Assembly: GCF_900167465.1 (NCBI RefSeq)
Contig: NZ_FUWR01000014.1
Span: 1-64,000 of the forward strand
Source of the DNA: Trichlorobacter thiogenes
GTDB lineage: Bacteria > Desulfobacterota > Desulfuromonadia > Geobacterales > Pseudopelobacteraceae
DNA: 64,000 nucleotides
Direction: 5' to 3'
Positions 17,865 to 28,066 of the stretch are shown here, in pieces. The notes under the pieces are model-generated. The model worked only from the letters and a program-made list of their open reading frames with translations. It did not search any database and was not told the DNA's origin. The first letter of the stretch is position 1; every line of letters starts with the position of its first letter. Made by a program: the position numbers and the translations under genes.

Positions 17865-18262
17865 AGGTGGTGTGCCAATTGCGAAATGATCGGCCAGTCA
17901 GCCTCAGCCCAATCAAGGGTTGGTAGTTCATTTGGGGTAAGCCAGCAGGCTGCACTGTGCTCATGCAGGATCATGGTGCCTTCAAGAGAGTCACAGAAAA
18001 AGGGATAAAGCGTAACTTTAAAAGCTGGATAACTGTGGGTGACCGGTGGCAACCCCTGCCCTACCCTGACCGTAATCGCCAGTTCTTCCTGTAGCTCCCG
18101 CTGCAGACACTGTTCCGGTGTCTCGCCAGCTTCCAGCTTGCCACCGGGGAATTCCCATTTAAGCGGCAAAGACATGGTTGCAGAACGTTGGGTGGCCAGT
18201 ATCAGGCCATCCATTTGGATGATGGCACAGGCTACATGAATATGTGGAATCTTGTCAGGCAT
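17861..18262 (-). CDS. MutT-type Nudix hydrolase ((deoxy)nucleoside triphosphate pyrophosphohydrolase)
   Basis: Nudix protein resembling MutT, which removes oxidised dGTP from the nucleotide pool. The Nudix box is complete: GGKLEAGETPEQCLQRELQEE. HVACAIIQMDG begins the fold. I use the ATG at 18262 (133 residues), which starts where MutT proteins usually start; in-frame starts at 18286 and 18298 exist and none has a convincing ribosome binding site. It is translationally coupled to the PHP-UvrD gene, so a nucleotide-pool cleaner and a DNA repair helicase share a transcript. Confidence 0.88.
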   Translation of the reverse strand: MPDKIPHIHVACAIIQMDGLILATQRSATMSLPLKWEFPGGKLEAGETPEQCLQRELQEELAITVRVGQGLPPVTHSYPAFKVTLYPFFCDSLEGTMILHEHSAACWLTPNELPTLDWAEADWPIISQLAHHL

Positions 18263-18304
18263 GGCACTATCTGTATCATACTGCATCAAGAGGAACAATC
18301 AGGG

Positions 18305-18342
18305 AAAAGCAAAAGCCCGGCAACAAGGGTCGCCAGGCTTTT
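18305..18342 (-). terminator. Intrinsic terminator of glyA
   Basis: An 11-bp stem with one G-T wobble (18311-18321 with 18332-18342) is followed on the minus strand by a T-rich tract. It lies 22 bases beyond the glyA stop and before the mutT-like gene. Confidence 0.75.
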
Positions 18343-18363
18343 ATTGAGCTTGCAAATTTCAGA

Positions 18364-19611
18364 CTATTTCAGGCGGTTTGCATACAGCGGAAACTTCTTC
18401 ATCATCTCATTTACCCGCTTCTGAATACCGGCCAGGGCCTCGTCATTGCCGATATTGGCAACAGCGTCGGCAATAAATCCGGCAACCTGCTCCATGTCGT
18501 TCTCTTTCAGGCCATGGGAGGTACAGGCTGGCGTACCAACCCGGATACCGGAGGTAACAAAAGGAGAACGGGTCTCAAACGGTACGGTGTTCTTGTTTAC
18601 GGTAATGCCTGCCTTGTCCAGAGCCTCTTCAGCAGCCTTGCCGGTAATCTCGGTGCCGGTGAAGTTGATCAGCATCAGGTGGTTATCAGTACCGCCGGAA
18701 GTCAACTTAAACCCTTTTGCCATCAGGCATTCTGCCAGCTTGGCAGCGTTCTTGACGATCTGCTGCTGATAGGTCTTGAACTCAGGCTGCAGCGCCTCTT
18801 TAAAGGCAACTGCCTTGGCAGCAATCACATGCATCAACGGTCCACCCTGAATACCAGGGAAGATCTGGGAATTAATGGTTTTGGCAAACTCTTCACGACA
18901 GAGAATCATACCGCCACGGGGGCCACGCAGGGTCTTGTGGGTGGTGGTGGTAACAAACTCGGCATAGGGAACCGGGTTGGGGTGTACACCGGCAGCAACC
19001 AGACCGGCAATGTGGGCCATATCCACCATCACCTTGGCGCCAACCTTGTCAGCAATGGTACGGAAGGCCGGGAAGTCAATGATGCGGGGATAGGCGCTGG
19101 CGCCAACCACGATCATCTTTGGCTTATGCTCCAATGCCAGACGTTCGACTTCATTATAATCAATGGTTTCCGTGTCAGGAGAAACGCCGTAAGGCACCAC
19201 TTTATAGAAGCGGCCCGAGAAGTTAACCGGGCTGCCGTGGGTCAGGTGACCACCATGGGAGAGATTCATCCCCAGGATGGTATCGCCTGGTTGGCAAACC
19301 GCATTGTAGACCGCCATATTGGCCTGTGAACCGGCATGGGGCTGCACATTGGCATGATCTGCACCAAACAGCTCCTTGGCACGCTCAATGGCCAGATTTT
19401 CAACCACATCCACATGGTGACAGCCGCCATAGTAGCGCTTGCCTGGGTAACCTTCAGCATACTTGTTGGTCATTACGCTGCCCTGAGCTTCCAGGACTGC
19501 TTCAGAGACAAAGTTTTCAGAGGCGATCAGCTCCAGGTTGTATTCCTGACGCTCGGTCTCATGCTGAATCGCTTCAGCAACTGCTGGGTCAAACTGGGAG
19601 AGAATTGACAT
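18364..19611 (-). CDS. glyA: Serine hydroxymethyltransferase
   Basis: PLP enzyme that interconverts serine and glycine with transfer of a one-carbon unit to tetrahydrofolate. The 415-residue length is standard. The PLP lysine is in [22 protein letters not shown] is the family N-terminal signature, and [13 protein letters not shown] is the substrate-binding stretch. It lies 92 bases after rpiB, with a terminator-like hairpin between, so it may be read partly from its own promoter. Confidence 0.97.
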   Translation of the reverse strand: MSILSQFDPAVAEAIQHETERQEYNLELIASENFVSEAVLEAQGSVMTNKYAEGYPGKRYYGGCHHVDVVENLAIERAKELFGADHANVQPHAGSQANMAVYNAVCQPGDTILGMNLSHGGHLTHGSPVNFSGRFYKVVPYGVSPDTETIDYNEVERLALEHKPKMIVVGASAYPRIIDFPAFRTIADKVGAKVMVDMAHIAGLVAAGVHPNPVPYAEFVTTTTHKTLRGPRGGMILCREEFAKTINSQIFPGIQGGPLMHVIAAKAVAFKEALQPEFKTYQQQIVKNAAKLAECLMAKGFKLTSGGTDNHLMLINFTGTEITGKAAEEALDKAGITVNKNTVPFETRSPFVTSGIRVGTPACTSHGLKENDMEQVAGFIADAVANIGNDEALAGIQKRVNEMMKKFPLYANRLK

Positions 19612-19643
19612 CGTTCAAGCTCCTTATCTGGTGTATACGGTTA

Positions 19644-19677
19644 GTACAAAAAGGAAACGGGACTTTTGCAAGTCCCG
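19644..19677 (-). terminator. Terminator-like hairpin between rpiB and glyA
   Basis: Perfect 8-bp stem (19658-19665 with 19670-19677) and 4-base loop, followed on the minus strand by TTTCCTTTTT. It lies 26 bases after the rpiB stop and 32 bases ahead of the glyA start, and may end or attenuate the fab-rpiB transcript. Confidence 0.6.
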
Positions 19678-19703
19678 CTTGATGATATAGTTGCTAACAG
19701 ACG

Positions 19704-20153
19704 CTACTGACAACTCTTTTTCTCAATGTCAGTAATCTTGTCAAGACGACGTTGGTGACGGTCGCCTTCATAGGATGCATCCAACCAAGCTGCCACACAA
19801 GCCTCTGCTGTTTCTACCGACAGAATGCGGCCACCCAGAGCAAGGATGTTGGCATTGTTGTGCTGCTTGGCTAACTCTGCCATCTGAGGTGTGGTTACCA
19901 GGGCTGCCCTGATTCCTGGCACCTTGTTGGCGGCAATGGAAATACCGATGCCGGTGCCGCAGATGACAATACCGGCGTCAGCCTCACCATGCACCACCAG
20001 CAGGGCCACTGCTTCGGCAAACTCAGGATAATCAACCGAATCAGTTGTATAGGTGCCAGCATCAGCCACTTCAATGTCTCTACCCTGCAGAAACGGGATC
20101 AGGGCCTGTTTTAATTCAAATCCGCCGTGGTCAGAACCGATGGCAATCTTCAT
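19704..20153 (-). CDS. rpiB: Ribose-5-phosphate isomerase B
   Basis: Interconverts ribose-5-phosphate and ribulose-5-phosphate in the pentose phosphate pathway. The 149 residues match RpiB. GSDHGGFELK binds the phosphate, CGTGIGISIAANK holds the catalytic cysteine region, and AKQHNNANILALGGR is conserved. It sits two bases after fabF, an arrangement common in delta-proteobacteria. Confidence 0.95.
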   Translation of the reverse strand: MKIAIGSDHGGFELKQALIPFLQGRDIEVADAGTYTTDSVDYPEFAEAVALLVVHGEADAGIVICGTGIGISIAANKVPGIRAALVTTPQMAELAKQHNNANILALGGRILSVETAEACVAAWLDASYEGDRHQRRLDKITDIEKKSCQ

Positions 20154-20155
20154 TG

Positions 20156-21388
20156 CTAGACCCTCTTGAACAGCAATGTGGCGTTGGTGCCACCGAAGCC
20201 CAGTGAGTTACTCATGACATAATCCACTTTAGTTTCACGAGCTGTGTTGGGCACATAATCAAGATCACATTCTGGATCAGGCTCTTCGTAGTTAATGGTT
20301 GGCGGAATAACATTCTTATCCAGCACCATACAGCTGATAACTGCCTCAAGCCCCCCAGCTGCACCCAGCAGGTGGCCGGTCATGGACTTGGTGGAGGAAA
20401 CCATCAGTTTGTAGGCATGATCACCAAAAACCGATTTAATGGCCAGGGTTTCGTTCAGGTCATTAAAGTAGGTTGAAGTACCGTGGGCATTGATATAGCC
20501 GACCTGCTCAGGATTCACGCCGGCATTCCTGAGCGCCATCTTCATACAACGTGCTGCACCTTCGCCACCTTCTGCAGGGGTTGTCATATGGTAGGCATCA
20601 CCGGTCAGACCATAGCCAACCACTTCGGCATAAATCTTTGCACCACGTTTTTTGGCGGCTTCATACTCTTCCAGCACAACGATACCTGCACCTTCACCAA
20701 GGATAAAACCATTACGTCCCTTGTCAAAAGGTCGGGAAGCACGCTGTGGCTCATCATTGCGATCTGATAATGCCTTCATTACGGCAAAGCCACCAATTCC
20801 CAGCGGCGTAACTGTTGACTCAGTGCCTCCGGCAATCATGGCATCGGCATCACCACGGGCAATCATGTGATAGGCATCACCAATGGAGTGGGTACCGGTT
20901 GCACATGCTGACACAGAAGACAGATTCGGGCCTTTAGCGCCGTATTTGATAGAGATATGACCAGGTGCCAGGTTAATAATCAGCATTGGGATAAAGAAGG
21001 GGGAAATTTTCTTGTAACCACCCTCTTGCAACGCAATATGGTACTTTTCAATGGCTGGCAAGCCACCCAAACCGGCTCCAACCAGTACGCCGACCTGCTC
21101 GGCATTCTCTTCGGTGATCTGCAGACCGGAATCTTCCATGGCAAACTGGGCAGCGGCCATGGCGTATTGAATAAAGAGATCCATTTTTTTGATCTCTTTT
21201 TTATCAATATACTGCTCCGCATCAAAATCCTTTACCTCACCGGCAATTCTTACCGGTAGAGAGCTGGCATCAAAGCGGGTGATATGGTCAATGCCGGAGC
21301 GACCACTCATCAGGCCATCCCAGTTTTTCTGATTGCCGGTTCCTAACGGGGAAACGGCACCCACACCGGTAACGACGACTCTTCTCAT
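20156..21388 (-). CDS. fabF: 3-oxoacyl-ACP synthase II (KAS II)
   Basis: Condensing enzyme that elongates acyl-ACP with malonyl-ACP. The Cys-His-His triad is visible: [22 protein letters not shown] and [12 protein letters not shown] take the ATG at 21388, preceded by GGGAG at 7 bases, over an in-frame ATG at 21406; the result is 410 residues and the usual [16 protein letters not shown] opening. It lies downstream of acpP, with a hairpin between. Confidence 0.96.
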   Translation of the reverse strand: MRRVVVTGVGAVSPLGTGNQKNWDGLMSGRSGIDHITRFDASSLPVRIAGEVKDFDAEQYIDKKEIKKMDLFIQYAMAAAQFAMEDSGLQITEENAEQVGVLVGAGLGGLPAIEKYHIALQEGGYKKISPFFIPMLIINLAPGHISIKYGAKGPNLSSVSACATGTHSIGDAYHMIARGDADAMIAGGTESTVTPLGIGGFAVMKALSDRNDEPQRASRPFDKGRNGFILGEGAGIVVLEEYEAAKKRGAKIYAEVVGYGLTGDAYHMTTPAEGGEGAARCMKMALRNAGVNPEQVGYINAHGTSTYFNDLNETLAIKSVFGDHAYKLMVSSTKSMTGHLLGAAGGLEAVISCMVLDKNVIPPTINYEEPDPECDLDYVPNTARETKVDYVMSNSLGFGGTNATLLFKRV

Positions 21389-21418
21389 CTGTAAACTCCC
21401 ATTCATAGTGGGTCTGGT

Positions 21419-21453
21419 AAAAAAGGAAAAGAGGGGACCAGTCCCCCCTTTTC
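21419..21453 (-). terminator. Terminator or attenuator between acpP and fabF
   Basis: The minus strand reads a G/C-rich stem with one mismatch around 21427-21452, followed by CCTTTTTT. It lies 26 bases after the acpP stop. It could produce the acpP excess usual in fab operons by partial termination; the structure is seen and the role is inferred. Confidence 0.55.
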
Positions 21454-21478
21454 AATCCTGCCGGTCTTCAGTCAGATC

Positions 21479-21712
21479 CTAGGTGTGCTCAACGATGTAA
21501 TCAATGGCATCCTGAACGGTCTGGATTTTCTCAGCATCTTCATCAGGGATTTCGATGTCGAATTCCTCTTCAAGAGCCATAACCAGCTCAACGGTGTCAA
21601 GGGAGTCTGCACCCAGGTCATCCATGAAGGATGCCTCGGAAACAGCCTGTGCCTCGTCAACTCCCAGCTGCTCGGCAACAATTTCTTTTACTCTTTTCGC
21701 TACATCAGACAT
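21479..21712 (-). CDS. acpP: Acyl carrier protein
   Basis: 77-residue acidic carrier of fatty-acid intermediates. The phosphopantetheine serine lies in [21 protein letters not shown] strong ribosome binding site (GGAGGTG) precedes the ATG at 21712. Standard position between fabG and fabF. Confidence 0.98.
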   Translation of the reverse strand: MSDVAKRVKEIVAEQLGVDEAQAVSEASFMDDLGADSLDTVELVMALEEEFDIEIPDEDAEKIQTVQDAIDYIVEHT

Positions 21713-21847
21713 CTTACACCTCCGTGTGATATAAACCGTTGCTGGTTTTGTTTTTGAAAACGTCTCTGCTTCTTAGCAAACAGAAACGACAAATGTCAAA
21801 GCAATTTTTCAGGAGATTGGATCAATATCCAACCACCTGAAATCATA

Positions 21848-22585
21848 CTACATATACATACCGCCATTAACCGCCAGCACATGGCCAGTGATGTAGGCAG
21901 AGGCCTCTGAGGCCAAAAAGACGACAGCATTGGCAATATCATCGGCTGAACCAAGCCGCTCCAGAGGAATCTGGGCTGCCAGTTCTCCACGTACTTTATC
22001 GGACAAGGCGTCGGTCATGGCAGTGGCAATAAAGCCGGGAGCAACGGCATTAACCGTCACATTCCGCTTGGCCATTTCACGGGCATTGGACTTGGTCAGA
22101 CCGATCAGACCTGCCTTGCTGGCGCAGTAGTTGGCCTGTCCGGCATTGCCCATCTGCCCTACAATTGAGGCGATATTGATAATCCGACCATAGCGTTGCT
22201 TGCTCATCACCTTGAAGGCGGTACGGGTACAGACAAAGGCGCCTTTCAGGTTGACGCTCAGAACGGCATCCCAGTCTTCGTCCTTCATCCGCATGATCAG
22301 GCCGTCACGGGTGATGCCTGCGTTATTAACCAGGATATCCACCCGGCCAAAGGCCTCAACAGCTGCATCAATCATCCGCTCAACATCATCGGTAACAGTT
22401 ACGTTACCAACCACGGCCAGTGCCTTGGCACCAGTTGCCTGCAGTTCTGCAACGGTTGCATCAGTGCTAGCCTGATCCATATCCATGGCTACAATGGTGG
22501 CACCCTGCGCTGCCAGCGCAAAGGCAATACTTTTCCCAATTCCTCGTGATGCACCGGTAATAACGGCTACTTTCCCTTTTGGCAT
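21848..22585 (-). CDS. fabG: 3-oxoacyl-ACP reductase
   Basis: NADPH-dependent short-chain reductase of fatty-acid synthesis. The cofactor motif is TGASRGIGKSIA, the catalytic Tyr-Lys pair is YCASKAG, and NNAGITRDGLIMRM is typical of FabG. 245 residues. The 135-base gap to acpP holds no recognisable gene. Confidence 0.97.
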   Translation of the reverse strand: MPKGKVAVITGASRGIGKSIAFALAAQGATIVAMDMDQASTDATVAELQATGAKALAVVGNVTVTDDVERMIDAAVEAFGRVDILVNNAGITRDGLIMRMKDEDWDAVLSVNLKGAFVCTRTAFKVMSKQRYGRIINIASIVGQMGNAGQANYCASKAGLIGLTKSNAREMAKRNVTVNAVAPGFIATAMTDALSDKVRGELAAQIPLERLGSADDIANAVVFLASEASAYITGHVLAVNGGMYM

Positions 22586-22609
22586 AGTCTGTCTCCTCGT
22601 AAATAACTA

Positions 22610-23047
22610 TCAGGATTGCTTATCTGCAAAGGTTGCCTTTAAATCTGCCTCGGTTACGACCTTGCCATCCACCAACGCCTTGGCGCTAAAGAACCAGATC
22701 CCACGTTTGCATGCCGTTGCTTCGACTTCAAAACGCAGCTGATCCCCAGGCATGACCGGTTTACGGAACTTGGCATTATCAATGCCGGTGAAATAGGTCA
22801 CCTTGTCACGAATAGATTCATCGGACTGATAGGCCAAAATGCCGGCAACCTGCGCCATTGCTTCGATAATAAGAACCCCGGGCATAACCGGATGTCCAGG
22901 AAAATGGCCAGGGAAAAACGGTTCATTAATAGTGACATTCTTAAGACCGACAATCTTCTTTCCAACCTCAATCTCAAGAATGCGGTCAACCATCAAAAAC
23001 GGATGGCGATGGGGCAGTATCTTCATAATCTGATTGATATCAAGCAT
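22610..23047 (-). CDS. fabZ: 3-hydroxyacyl-ACP dehydratase
   Basis: Hot-dog-fold dehydratase of fatty-acid elongation. [14 protein letters not shown] and the catalytic [20 protein letters not shown] are diagnostic. The ATG at 23047 follows AAAGGAGGG at a good distance and gives 145 residues; the longer frame uses a GTG inside that site. It lies between fabD and fabG, whereas many bacteria keep fabZ in the lpx cluster. Confidence 0.95.
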   Translation of the reverse strand: MLDINQIMKILPHRHPFLMVDRILEIEVGKKIVGLKNVTINEPFFPGHFPGHPVMPGVLIIEAMAQVAGILAYQSDESIRDKVTYFTGIDNAKFRKPVMPGDQLRFEVEATACKRGIWFFSAKALVDGKVVTEADLKATFADKQS

Positions 23048-23074
23048 AGGGAACACCCTCCTTTAAAACAGGAA

Positions 23075-23998
23075 TCAGGCAGCTGCTTTTACACCGGCAG
23101 TGTCTTCAATGTTAACCAGGGTCATCTCTTTGTTGATCCGCTTTACCAGTCCGGTCAACACCTTACCCGGTCCGATCTCAACAAAGCGGGTTACCTCTTG
23201 ATTGATCATGGCATGTACTGACTGTTCCCAACGTACCGGCGCACAGACCTGAGCCACCAGCAGTTCACGCACCCGCGCCGCATCCTGGTTCGCCACAGCT
23301 TCAACGTTGGTAATAACTGGCAGGGAAAGTGGGTGTACCAGCACGCAGTCGAGTACCTCTTTCAGGCGGTCGGCAGCAGGCTGCATTAAGGCGCAATGGA
23401 ATGGGGCGCTTACCGGAAGCAACATGGCCTTGCGGAACCCTTTGGCCTTGGCCAGCTCAATAGTGCGGTTCACTGCAGTTGCGTGTCCGGCAATCACGAT
23501 CTGTCCAGGGGAGTTAAAGTTTGCCGGAGCAACCACTTCGCCCTGCGCAGCCTCTTCGCAGATGGCTGCCAATACATCAGCTTCAATCGAAAGCATGGCC
23601 GCCATGGCCCCGACACCAACCGGCACCGCCTCCTGCATAAAGGTACCGCGGGAGCGCACGGTCTTGGCTGCATCAGCAAGAGACAGGGCACCGCTGCAAA
23701 CCAGGGCGGAATACTCACCCAATGAGTGACCGGCAACACAATCAGCCTTTAGGCCGGTCTCCTGCTGCACCACCCGCAGGGCTGCAATACTTGCTGTTAA
23801 GATAGCAGGCTGGGTATTAAAGGTCAGCTTGAGATCCTCTTCAGGACCTTCAAAACAGAGCTTTGAAAGTTTAAATCCAAGCGCTTCGTCTGCCTCTTCA
23901 AAGGTCTGACGTGCTATGGAGAAATTTTCTGCCAGATCCTTGCCCATACCGGCATACTGGGAACCTTGTCCAGGAAACAGGAAAGCTGTTTTACTCAT
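23075..23998 (-). CDS. fabD: Malonyl-CoA:ACP transacylase
   Basis: Loads malonyl groups onto ACP. LFPGQGSQYAGMGKDL is the N-terminal signature, the active serine is in GHSLGEYSALV, and the catalytic histidine is in VSAPFHCALM. 307 residues, standard. It follows fabH by 31 bases. Confidence 0.97.
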   Translation of the reverse strand: MSKTAFLFPGQGSQYAGMGKDLAENFSIARQTFEEADEALGFKLSKLCFEGPEEDLKLTFNTQPAILTASIAALRVVQQETGLKADCVAGHSLGEYSALVCSGALSLADAAKTVRSRGTFMQEAVPVGVGAMAAMLSIEADVLAAICEEAAQGEVVAPANFNSPGQIVIAGHATAVNRTIELAKAKGFRKAMLLPVSAPFHCALMQPAADRLKEVLDCVLVHPLSLPVITNVEAVANQDAARVRELLVAQVCAPVRWEQSVHAMINQEVTRFVEIGPGKVLTGLVKRINKEMTLVNIEDTAGVKAAA

Positions 23999-24029
23999 AA
24001 TTATAACCCTTTATTGTAACGTTATACTG

Positions 24030-25013
24030 CTACCACTTTAACAATACTGAACCATAGGTAAAACCACCACCAAAGGCATCCAGCAGCACCAGATCGCCGG
24101 ATTTCAGGCGACCTTCACGGTTGGCCTCATCCAGAGCCAAGGGGATGGAGGCAGAAGAGGTGTTGCCATATTTATGAAGATTAACAAAGATCCGTTCTTC
24201 AGGAATACCAACCCGCTTGCCGGTTGCCTCAATAATGCGGCGATTGGCTTGATGGGGAATCAACAGCGCGACATCATCAGCTGTGACTGCATTATGTTCA
24301 AGGGCTGCAACAGCAGCATCACCCATGGCGCGTACCGCATGCTTGAAGACTTCATTGCCTTCCATTCTCAGGTAATGCAGCTTGTCGGTAAAGGTGTTTG
24401 GTGCCGTAGCAGGATTTCTGCCGCCGCAACCAGGCTGGTACAACAGACCCCAGTGGGTGCCATTGGTAAAGATATGGCTTGAAAGTATCCCCTGTTCACC
24501 ACCATCAGCTTCCACCACAACCGCACCAGCCCCATCACCAAACAGGATACAGGTGTTACGGTCGGCGAAATCCACAATACGGGTGAGCACCTCTGCCCCC
24601 ATGACCAGCACCTTGCGCGCCATACCACTCTTGATATACGCCTCAGCCATATTCAGGCCATAAATAAAACCTGAACAGGCAGCTGAAAGATCAAATGCAG
24701 CGGCATTATGAGCACCCAGTTCTTTTTGGATGATACAGGATGTAGCAGGAAACGGGAAATCAGGAGTGACGGTACCCAGGATAATCAGGTCAAGCTCTTC
24801 TGGCGAGACATTGGCCATTTCAAGAGCCCGGCGTGCTGCCAGTGTGGCAAAGGTGGAAGTGTATTCGTTCTCAGCAGCAATCCGACGTTGTTTAATACCG
24901 GTTCTGGTGGTGATCCACTCATCATTGGTATCAACCAGTTTTTCAAGGTCGTGATTAGTAAGAACCTTATCGGGAACAGCAGAACCGGTTCCCGTGATGC
25001 GGGCGCGCAGCAT
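24030..25013 (-). CDS. fabH: 3-oxoacyl-ACP synthase III
   Basis: Initiates fatty-acid synthesis by condensing an acyl-CoA with malonyl-ACP. The catalytic cysteine is in DLSAACSGFIYGL, the histidine in LIPHQANRRI and the asparagine in KYGNTSSASIP. The ATG at 25013 gives MLRARITGTGSAVPD, the normal start, and 327 residues; the longer frame to 25157 would overlap plsX and has no homologous look. GGGGG lies just upstream. Confidence 0.96.
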   Translation of the reverse strand: MLRARITGTGSAVPDKVLTNHDLEKLVDTNDEWITTRTGIKQRRIAAENEYTSTFATLAARRALEMANVSPEELDLIILGTVTPDFPFPATSCIIQKELGAHNAAAFDLSAACSGFIYGLNMAEAYIKSGMARKVLVMGAEVLTRIVDFADRNTCILFGDGAGAVVVEADGGEQGILSSHIFTNGTHWGLLYQPGCGGRNPATAPNTFTDKLHYLRMEGNEVFKHAVRAMGDAAVAALEHNAVTADDVALLIPHQANRRIIEATGKRVGIPEERIFVNLHKYGNTSSASIPLALDEANREGRLKSGDLVLLDAFGGGFTYGSVLLKW

Positions 25014-25083
25014 GTGACCCCCAACCGGAACTGAGGGAGATCTGGTTCCGGCACGTAAATAACAGATGGAAGGAAACCTACGG

Positions 25084-26127
25084 TCAGGAAACTGGCGGTA
25101 CAGATTGATTGCTGCGTGGAAACAGTGCCCCGTAATTTTCAGACAGTTTCTCGGCAATACGTTCTGTTACGCCACTGGTTGCATAATCATGGGCAAAGCG
25201 GATGGCATTCTTGATCGCCTTGGCATTGGAACCGCCATGGCAGATCATGCCAACGCCGTTAATACCGATCAGAGGTGCGCCGCCATACTCAGCATAGTCA
25301 ACAGTCTTTTTAAAGCGTTTAAAGGCGCCGCGCATGAACAGATAGCCCATCTTGGCTATCATATCGCCCATAATCTCACGCTTTAACATGGTACCGGTCG
25401 CCTCAGCCAGCCCTTCAGACAGCTTAAGCACCACGTTTCCCACAAAACCGTCGCAGACCACTACCTCAACCGTGCCTTTGAAGATATCACGGCCTTCCAC
25501 ATAACCGGCATAGTTCAGTGATGTTTGGCGCAGAATAGCATTGGTTTCGCGGGTCAGTTCATTGCCCTTGGAATCTTCTTCACCATTGGAAAGCAGACCG
25601 ATGCGAGGATTAGGAATGCCCAGCGCATGCTTGGCATAGACCTGTCCCATAATGGCAAACTGCACCAGATGGGAGGCCTTGCAATCAACATTGCCCCCCA
25701 CATCCAGCACCAGCGTCTTGCCTTCAAGGGTCGGAAAAACCTGGGCTATGGCTGGCCGTTCAATTCCGCTGATCCGCTTCAGGACGAACATACCGGCAGC
25801 CATGGTGGCACCGGAATTACCGGCACTGACCGCAGCACAGGCCTGACCATCCTTGACCAGTTCAAAGGCTAGACGAACCGATGAATTACGCTTTTTACGT
25901 ACCGCATCAGAGGCAGAATCATGCATTCCCACCACCTCACTGGCATGGTGAATGGTGATATCAAGCCCTGACGCAGCATGACGATCTAGTTCCTGACGGA
26001 GACGATCCTCATCTCCGACCAGAACAATCGGAATACCGAACTGACGGGATGCAGCAACAGCACCCTCAACCTCAATGGCTGGGGCGTTGTCGCCTCCCAT
26101 GGCATCAACAGCAACTCTCATGGACAT
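25084..26127 (-). CDS. plsX: Phosphate acyltransferase PlsX
   Basis: Converts acyl-ACP to acyl-phosphate for phospholipid synthesis. Family features: [20 protein letters not shown] at the start, [13 protein letters not shown], and [24 protein letters not shown] near the C-terminus. 347 residues, normal. Conserved rpmF-plsX-fabH order. Confidence 0.97.
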   Translation of the reverse strand: MSMRVAVDAMGGDNAPAIEVEGAVAASRQFGIPIVLVGDEDRLRQELDRHAASGLDITIHHASEVVGMHDSASDAVRKKRNSSVRLAFELVKDGQACAAVSAGNSGATMAAGMFVLKRISGIERPAIAQVFPTLEGKTLVLDVGGNVDCKASHLVQFAIMGQVYAKHALGIPNPRIGLLSNGEEDSKGNELTRETNAILRQTSLNYAGYVEGRDIFKGTVEVVVCDGFVGNVVLKLSEGLAEATGTMLKREIMGDMIAKMGYLFMRGAFKRFKKTVDYAEYGGAPLIGINGVGMICHGGSNAKAIKNAIRFAHDYATSGVTERIAEKLSENYGALFPRSNQSVPPVS

Positions 26128-26142
26128 GCAAGTCAGGCCCGA

Positions 26143-26328
26143 TTAGGCCTGCTTCGCAGCCCCGACTACTTCCTTGCCTTTGTAAATTCCGCAGGAAGGG
26201 CAGGCGCGGTGCGGCATTTTAGGGGATTTGCACTCTGGGCAGACCGACAGGCTGGGGGCGGTCAGAAAATCGTGGGCCCGACGCATATTCTTACGTGATT
26301 TGGATGTTTTCTTCTTGGGTACTGCCAT
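26143..26328 (-). CDS. rpmF: 50S ribosomal protein L32
   Basis: 61 residues, basic, with [20 protein letters not shown] at the start and a zinc ribbon formed by CPEC and CPSC. Lies between yceD and plsX as in most bacteria. Confidence 0.97.
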   Translation of the reverse strand: MAVPKKKTSKSRKNMRRAHDFLTAPSLSVCPECKSPKMPHRACPSCGIYKGKEVVGAAKQA

Positions 26329-26366
26329 GGCTGATACTCCTTTGTTGGTGGCCTTGAGACCACTGT

Positions 26367-26909
26367 TTATGGGCGGACTTTGAAGTCCTTTAAAGCAGCA
26401 AACTTGGATTGCTTCTGTTCAATAATACAACTACAGGAACCGGAATTCAGGTCAATGCCACAGACCGGACATAACCCTTTGCAGTTCTCTGAACAAAGTG
26501 GTTTAAGCGGGATCTCCAGGGCAACCTGCTCGGCGATCTCAGGCAGCAGATCAATTTCATCACCACTGAAGCAGGTGGAAATCAGATCATGTTCGCCAAG
26601 TTCAACTTCGTCTTCTTCTTCGTGATTTGCTGCACTGTCTTCACGGAAGAAGATCGTAAACTCTGAATGCACGGTTCGGTCAAAACTGCAGAGACAGCGG
26701 GAACAGTCCAGCTGAACCGGTACTGTTACGGTTCCTTCAACGCGATAGTGGTCAAGCTCCCGTCCAGCTGTTAACGCAACCTGCACAGAACCGGTAAATC
26801 GACACTCACCAGCAGCCACCATCTCGGCAAGAACCGGAAATGATTCTGCCGGTTCATTGAAGGAATACTCCCGAACGGCTTCCTTGATATGTTCGGTTCT
26901 GACCTTCAT
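26367..26909 (-). CDS. yceD: YceD/DUF177 family protein
   Basis: DUF177/YceD protein, encoded next to rpmF in nearly all bacteria and linked to 23S rRNA maturation. Residues: [16 protein letters not shown] in the centre, an acidic stretch (about 95-108), and the Cys-rich C-terminal [17 protein letters not shown] that may bind zinc. 180 residues. First gene of the yceD-rpmF-plsX-fab transcript, with a near-consensus promoter at 26948-26975. Confidence 0.92.
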   Translation of the reverse strand: MKVRTEHIKEAVREYSFNEPAESFPVLAEMVAAGECRFTGSVQVALTAGRELDHYRVEGTVTVPVQLDCSRCLCSFDRTVHSEFTIFFREDSAANHEEEDEVELGEHDLISTCFSGDEIDLLPEIAEQVALEIPLKPLCSENCKGLCPVCGIDLNSGSCSCIIEQKQSKFAALKDFKVRP

Positions 26910-26947
26910 GCACGTACCTCTGGCTGTGGAGGGTTAAGAAATGAGGT

Positions 26948-26975
26948 AATATAGTGAAAGCTGATAGTTTGTCAA
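26948..26975 (-). promoter_or_regulatory. Sigma70-type promoter for the yceD-rpmF-plsX-fab operon
   Basis: The minus strand has TTGACA (26970-26975), a 16-base spacer and TATATT (26948-26953), close to consensus, placed 39 bases upstream of the yceD start codon and after the stop of the M42 peptidase gene. Confidence 0.75.
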
Positions 26976-26995
26976 GAATAAAGAGCTTTTTTACT

Positions 26996-28066
26996 TTATT
27001 GTGGCACAAACGCCCCACGGTCAGTAATCCGCTTGAGGGTTGCCACAATCAGCTTGGCTGACTGCTCCAGGTCCCCCAGCGACACCACCTCTACCGGCGT
27101 ATGCATGTAACGCAACGGTAACTTTACCAGGGCAGTGGCCACGCCGCCCCGGGAAATCTGCATCACATTTGCATCAGTTCCGGTTGCGCGGGGATTAGCG
27201 GTCAATTGCACGGCAATCTTATCCTTCTGGGCTGTAGCGTACAGCAGCTCAAACAGGGCATGGTTGATATTGGCGCCACGGGTTAGAATCGGCCCCTTAC
27301 CCAGGGCAACCTCACCATTATGCTTCCGCTCAACATCCGGCTGGTCAGTGGCAAAATCCACCTCAACACAGATACCGATATCTGGATTAACCGTGTAGCA
27401 GCTGGTGGTGCCACCGCGCAGACCGATCTCCTCCTGTACTGATGAGACACCATACAGATCAACCGGAAGTTTTTTCTTTTCTGCTGCCACCAGACGCAGC
27501 ACCTCTGCCACCACAAAGGAGCCAGCCTTGTCATCAAAGCCACGGGATGCGACCCGGTCACCCTGCAGACGGGTAAACTCGCTAGCAAAGGTGATACAAT
27601 CCCCTACCCGCACCAGCTTCTGGGCCTCTTTTTTATCCTTGGCGCCAATATCAATATACTGGGCCTCCAGCTTGACCACGGTTTCGCGGTCCTTGGCATC
27701 CATCAGATGGATCGGTCGCTTGCCCACCACCCCTGACAGTGGCCCATCAGCCGTATGGATATGCACCACCTTACCCGGCGTCAGATGGGCATCCACCCCA
27801 CCAATGGCGGCAAAATAGAGAAATCCTTTATCATCAATATACTTAACCTGCAGACCGATCTCGTCAGAATGTCCAACCAGCATTACCTTGGGACGATCCT
27901 TGCCTTGCCCAGGAATAAAACCATAGACATTTCCCATTACATCACTACTGACCTGGCAGTAGGGAGCAACATAGTCACGAAACAGTCGCTGGGCAGGTTG
28001 CTCATAGCCAGAGGGACTGGGGGCTGCCAACAGTTTTTCAAGAAACGCCAGTGATTCTTTACGCAT
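26996..28066 (-). CDS. M42 family metallo-aminopeptidase
   Basis: Tetrahedral aminopeptidase family (M42, glutamyl aminopeptidase/FrvX type) that trims peptides in the cytoplasm using two metal ions. Metal ligands: GHSDEIGLQV, DDKAGSF, QEEIGLRGG (catalytic Glu and ligand Glu), CVEVDFATD and the late histidine in LRYMHTPVEVV. 356 residues, usual length. It overlaps the radical SAM gene upstream by 8 bases, so the two are coupled. Confidence 0.92.
   Translation of the reverse strand: MRKESLAFLEKLLAAPSPSGYEQPAQRLFRDYVAPYCQVSSDVMGNVYGFIPGQGKDRPKVMLVGHSDEIGLQVKYIDDKGFLYFAAIGGVDAHLTPGKVVHIHTADGPLSGVVGKRPIHLMDAKDRETVVKLEAQYIDIGAKDKKEAQKLVRVGDCITFASEFTRLQGDRVASRGFDDKAGSFVVAEVLRLVAAEKKKLPVDLYGVSSVQEEIGLRGGTTSCYTVNPDIGICVEVDFATDQPDVERKHNGEVALGKGPILTRGANINHALFELLYATAQKDKIAVQLTANPRATGTDANVMQISRGGVATALVKLPLRYMHTPVEVVSLGDLEQSAKLIVATLKRITDRGAFVPQ

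Noticed and set aside
18244-19329. 361-residue open frame on the plus strand
   Set aside because: It lies antisense to the highly conserved glyA, has no family resemblance or ribosome binding site, and crosses the glyA terminator.
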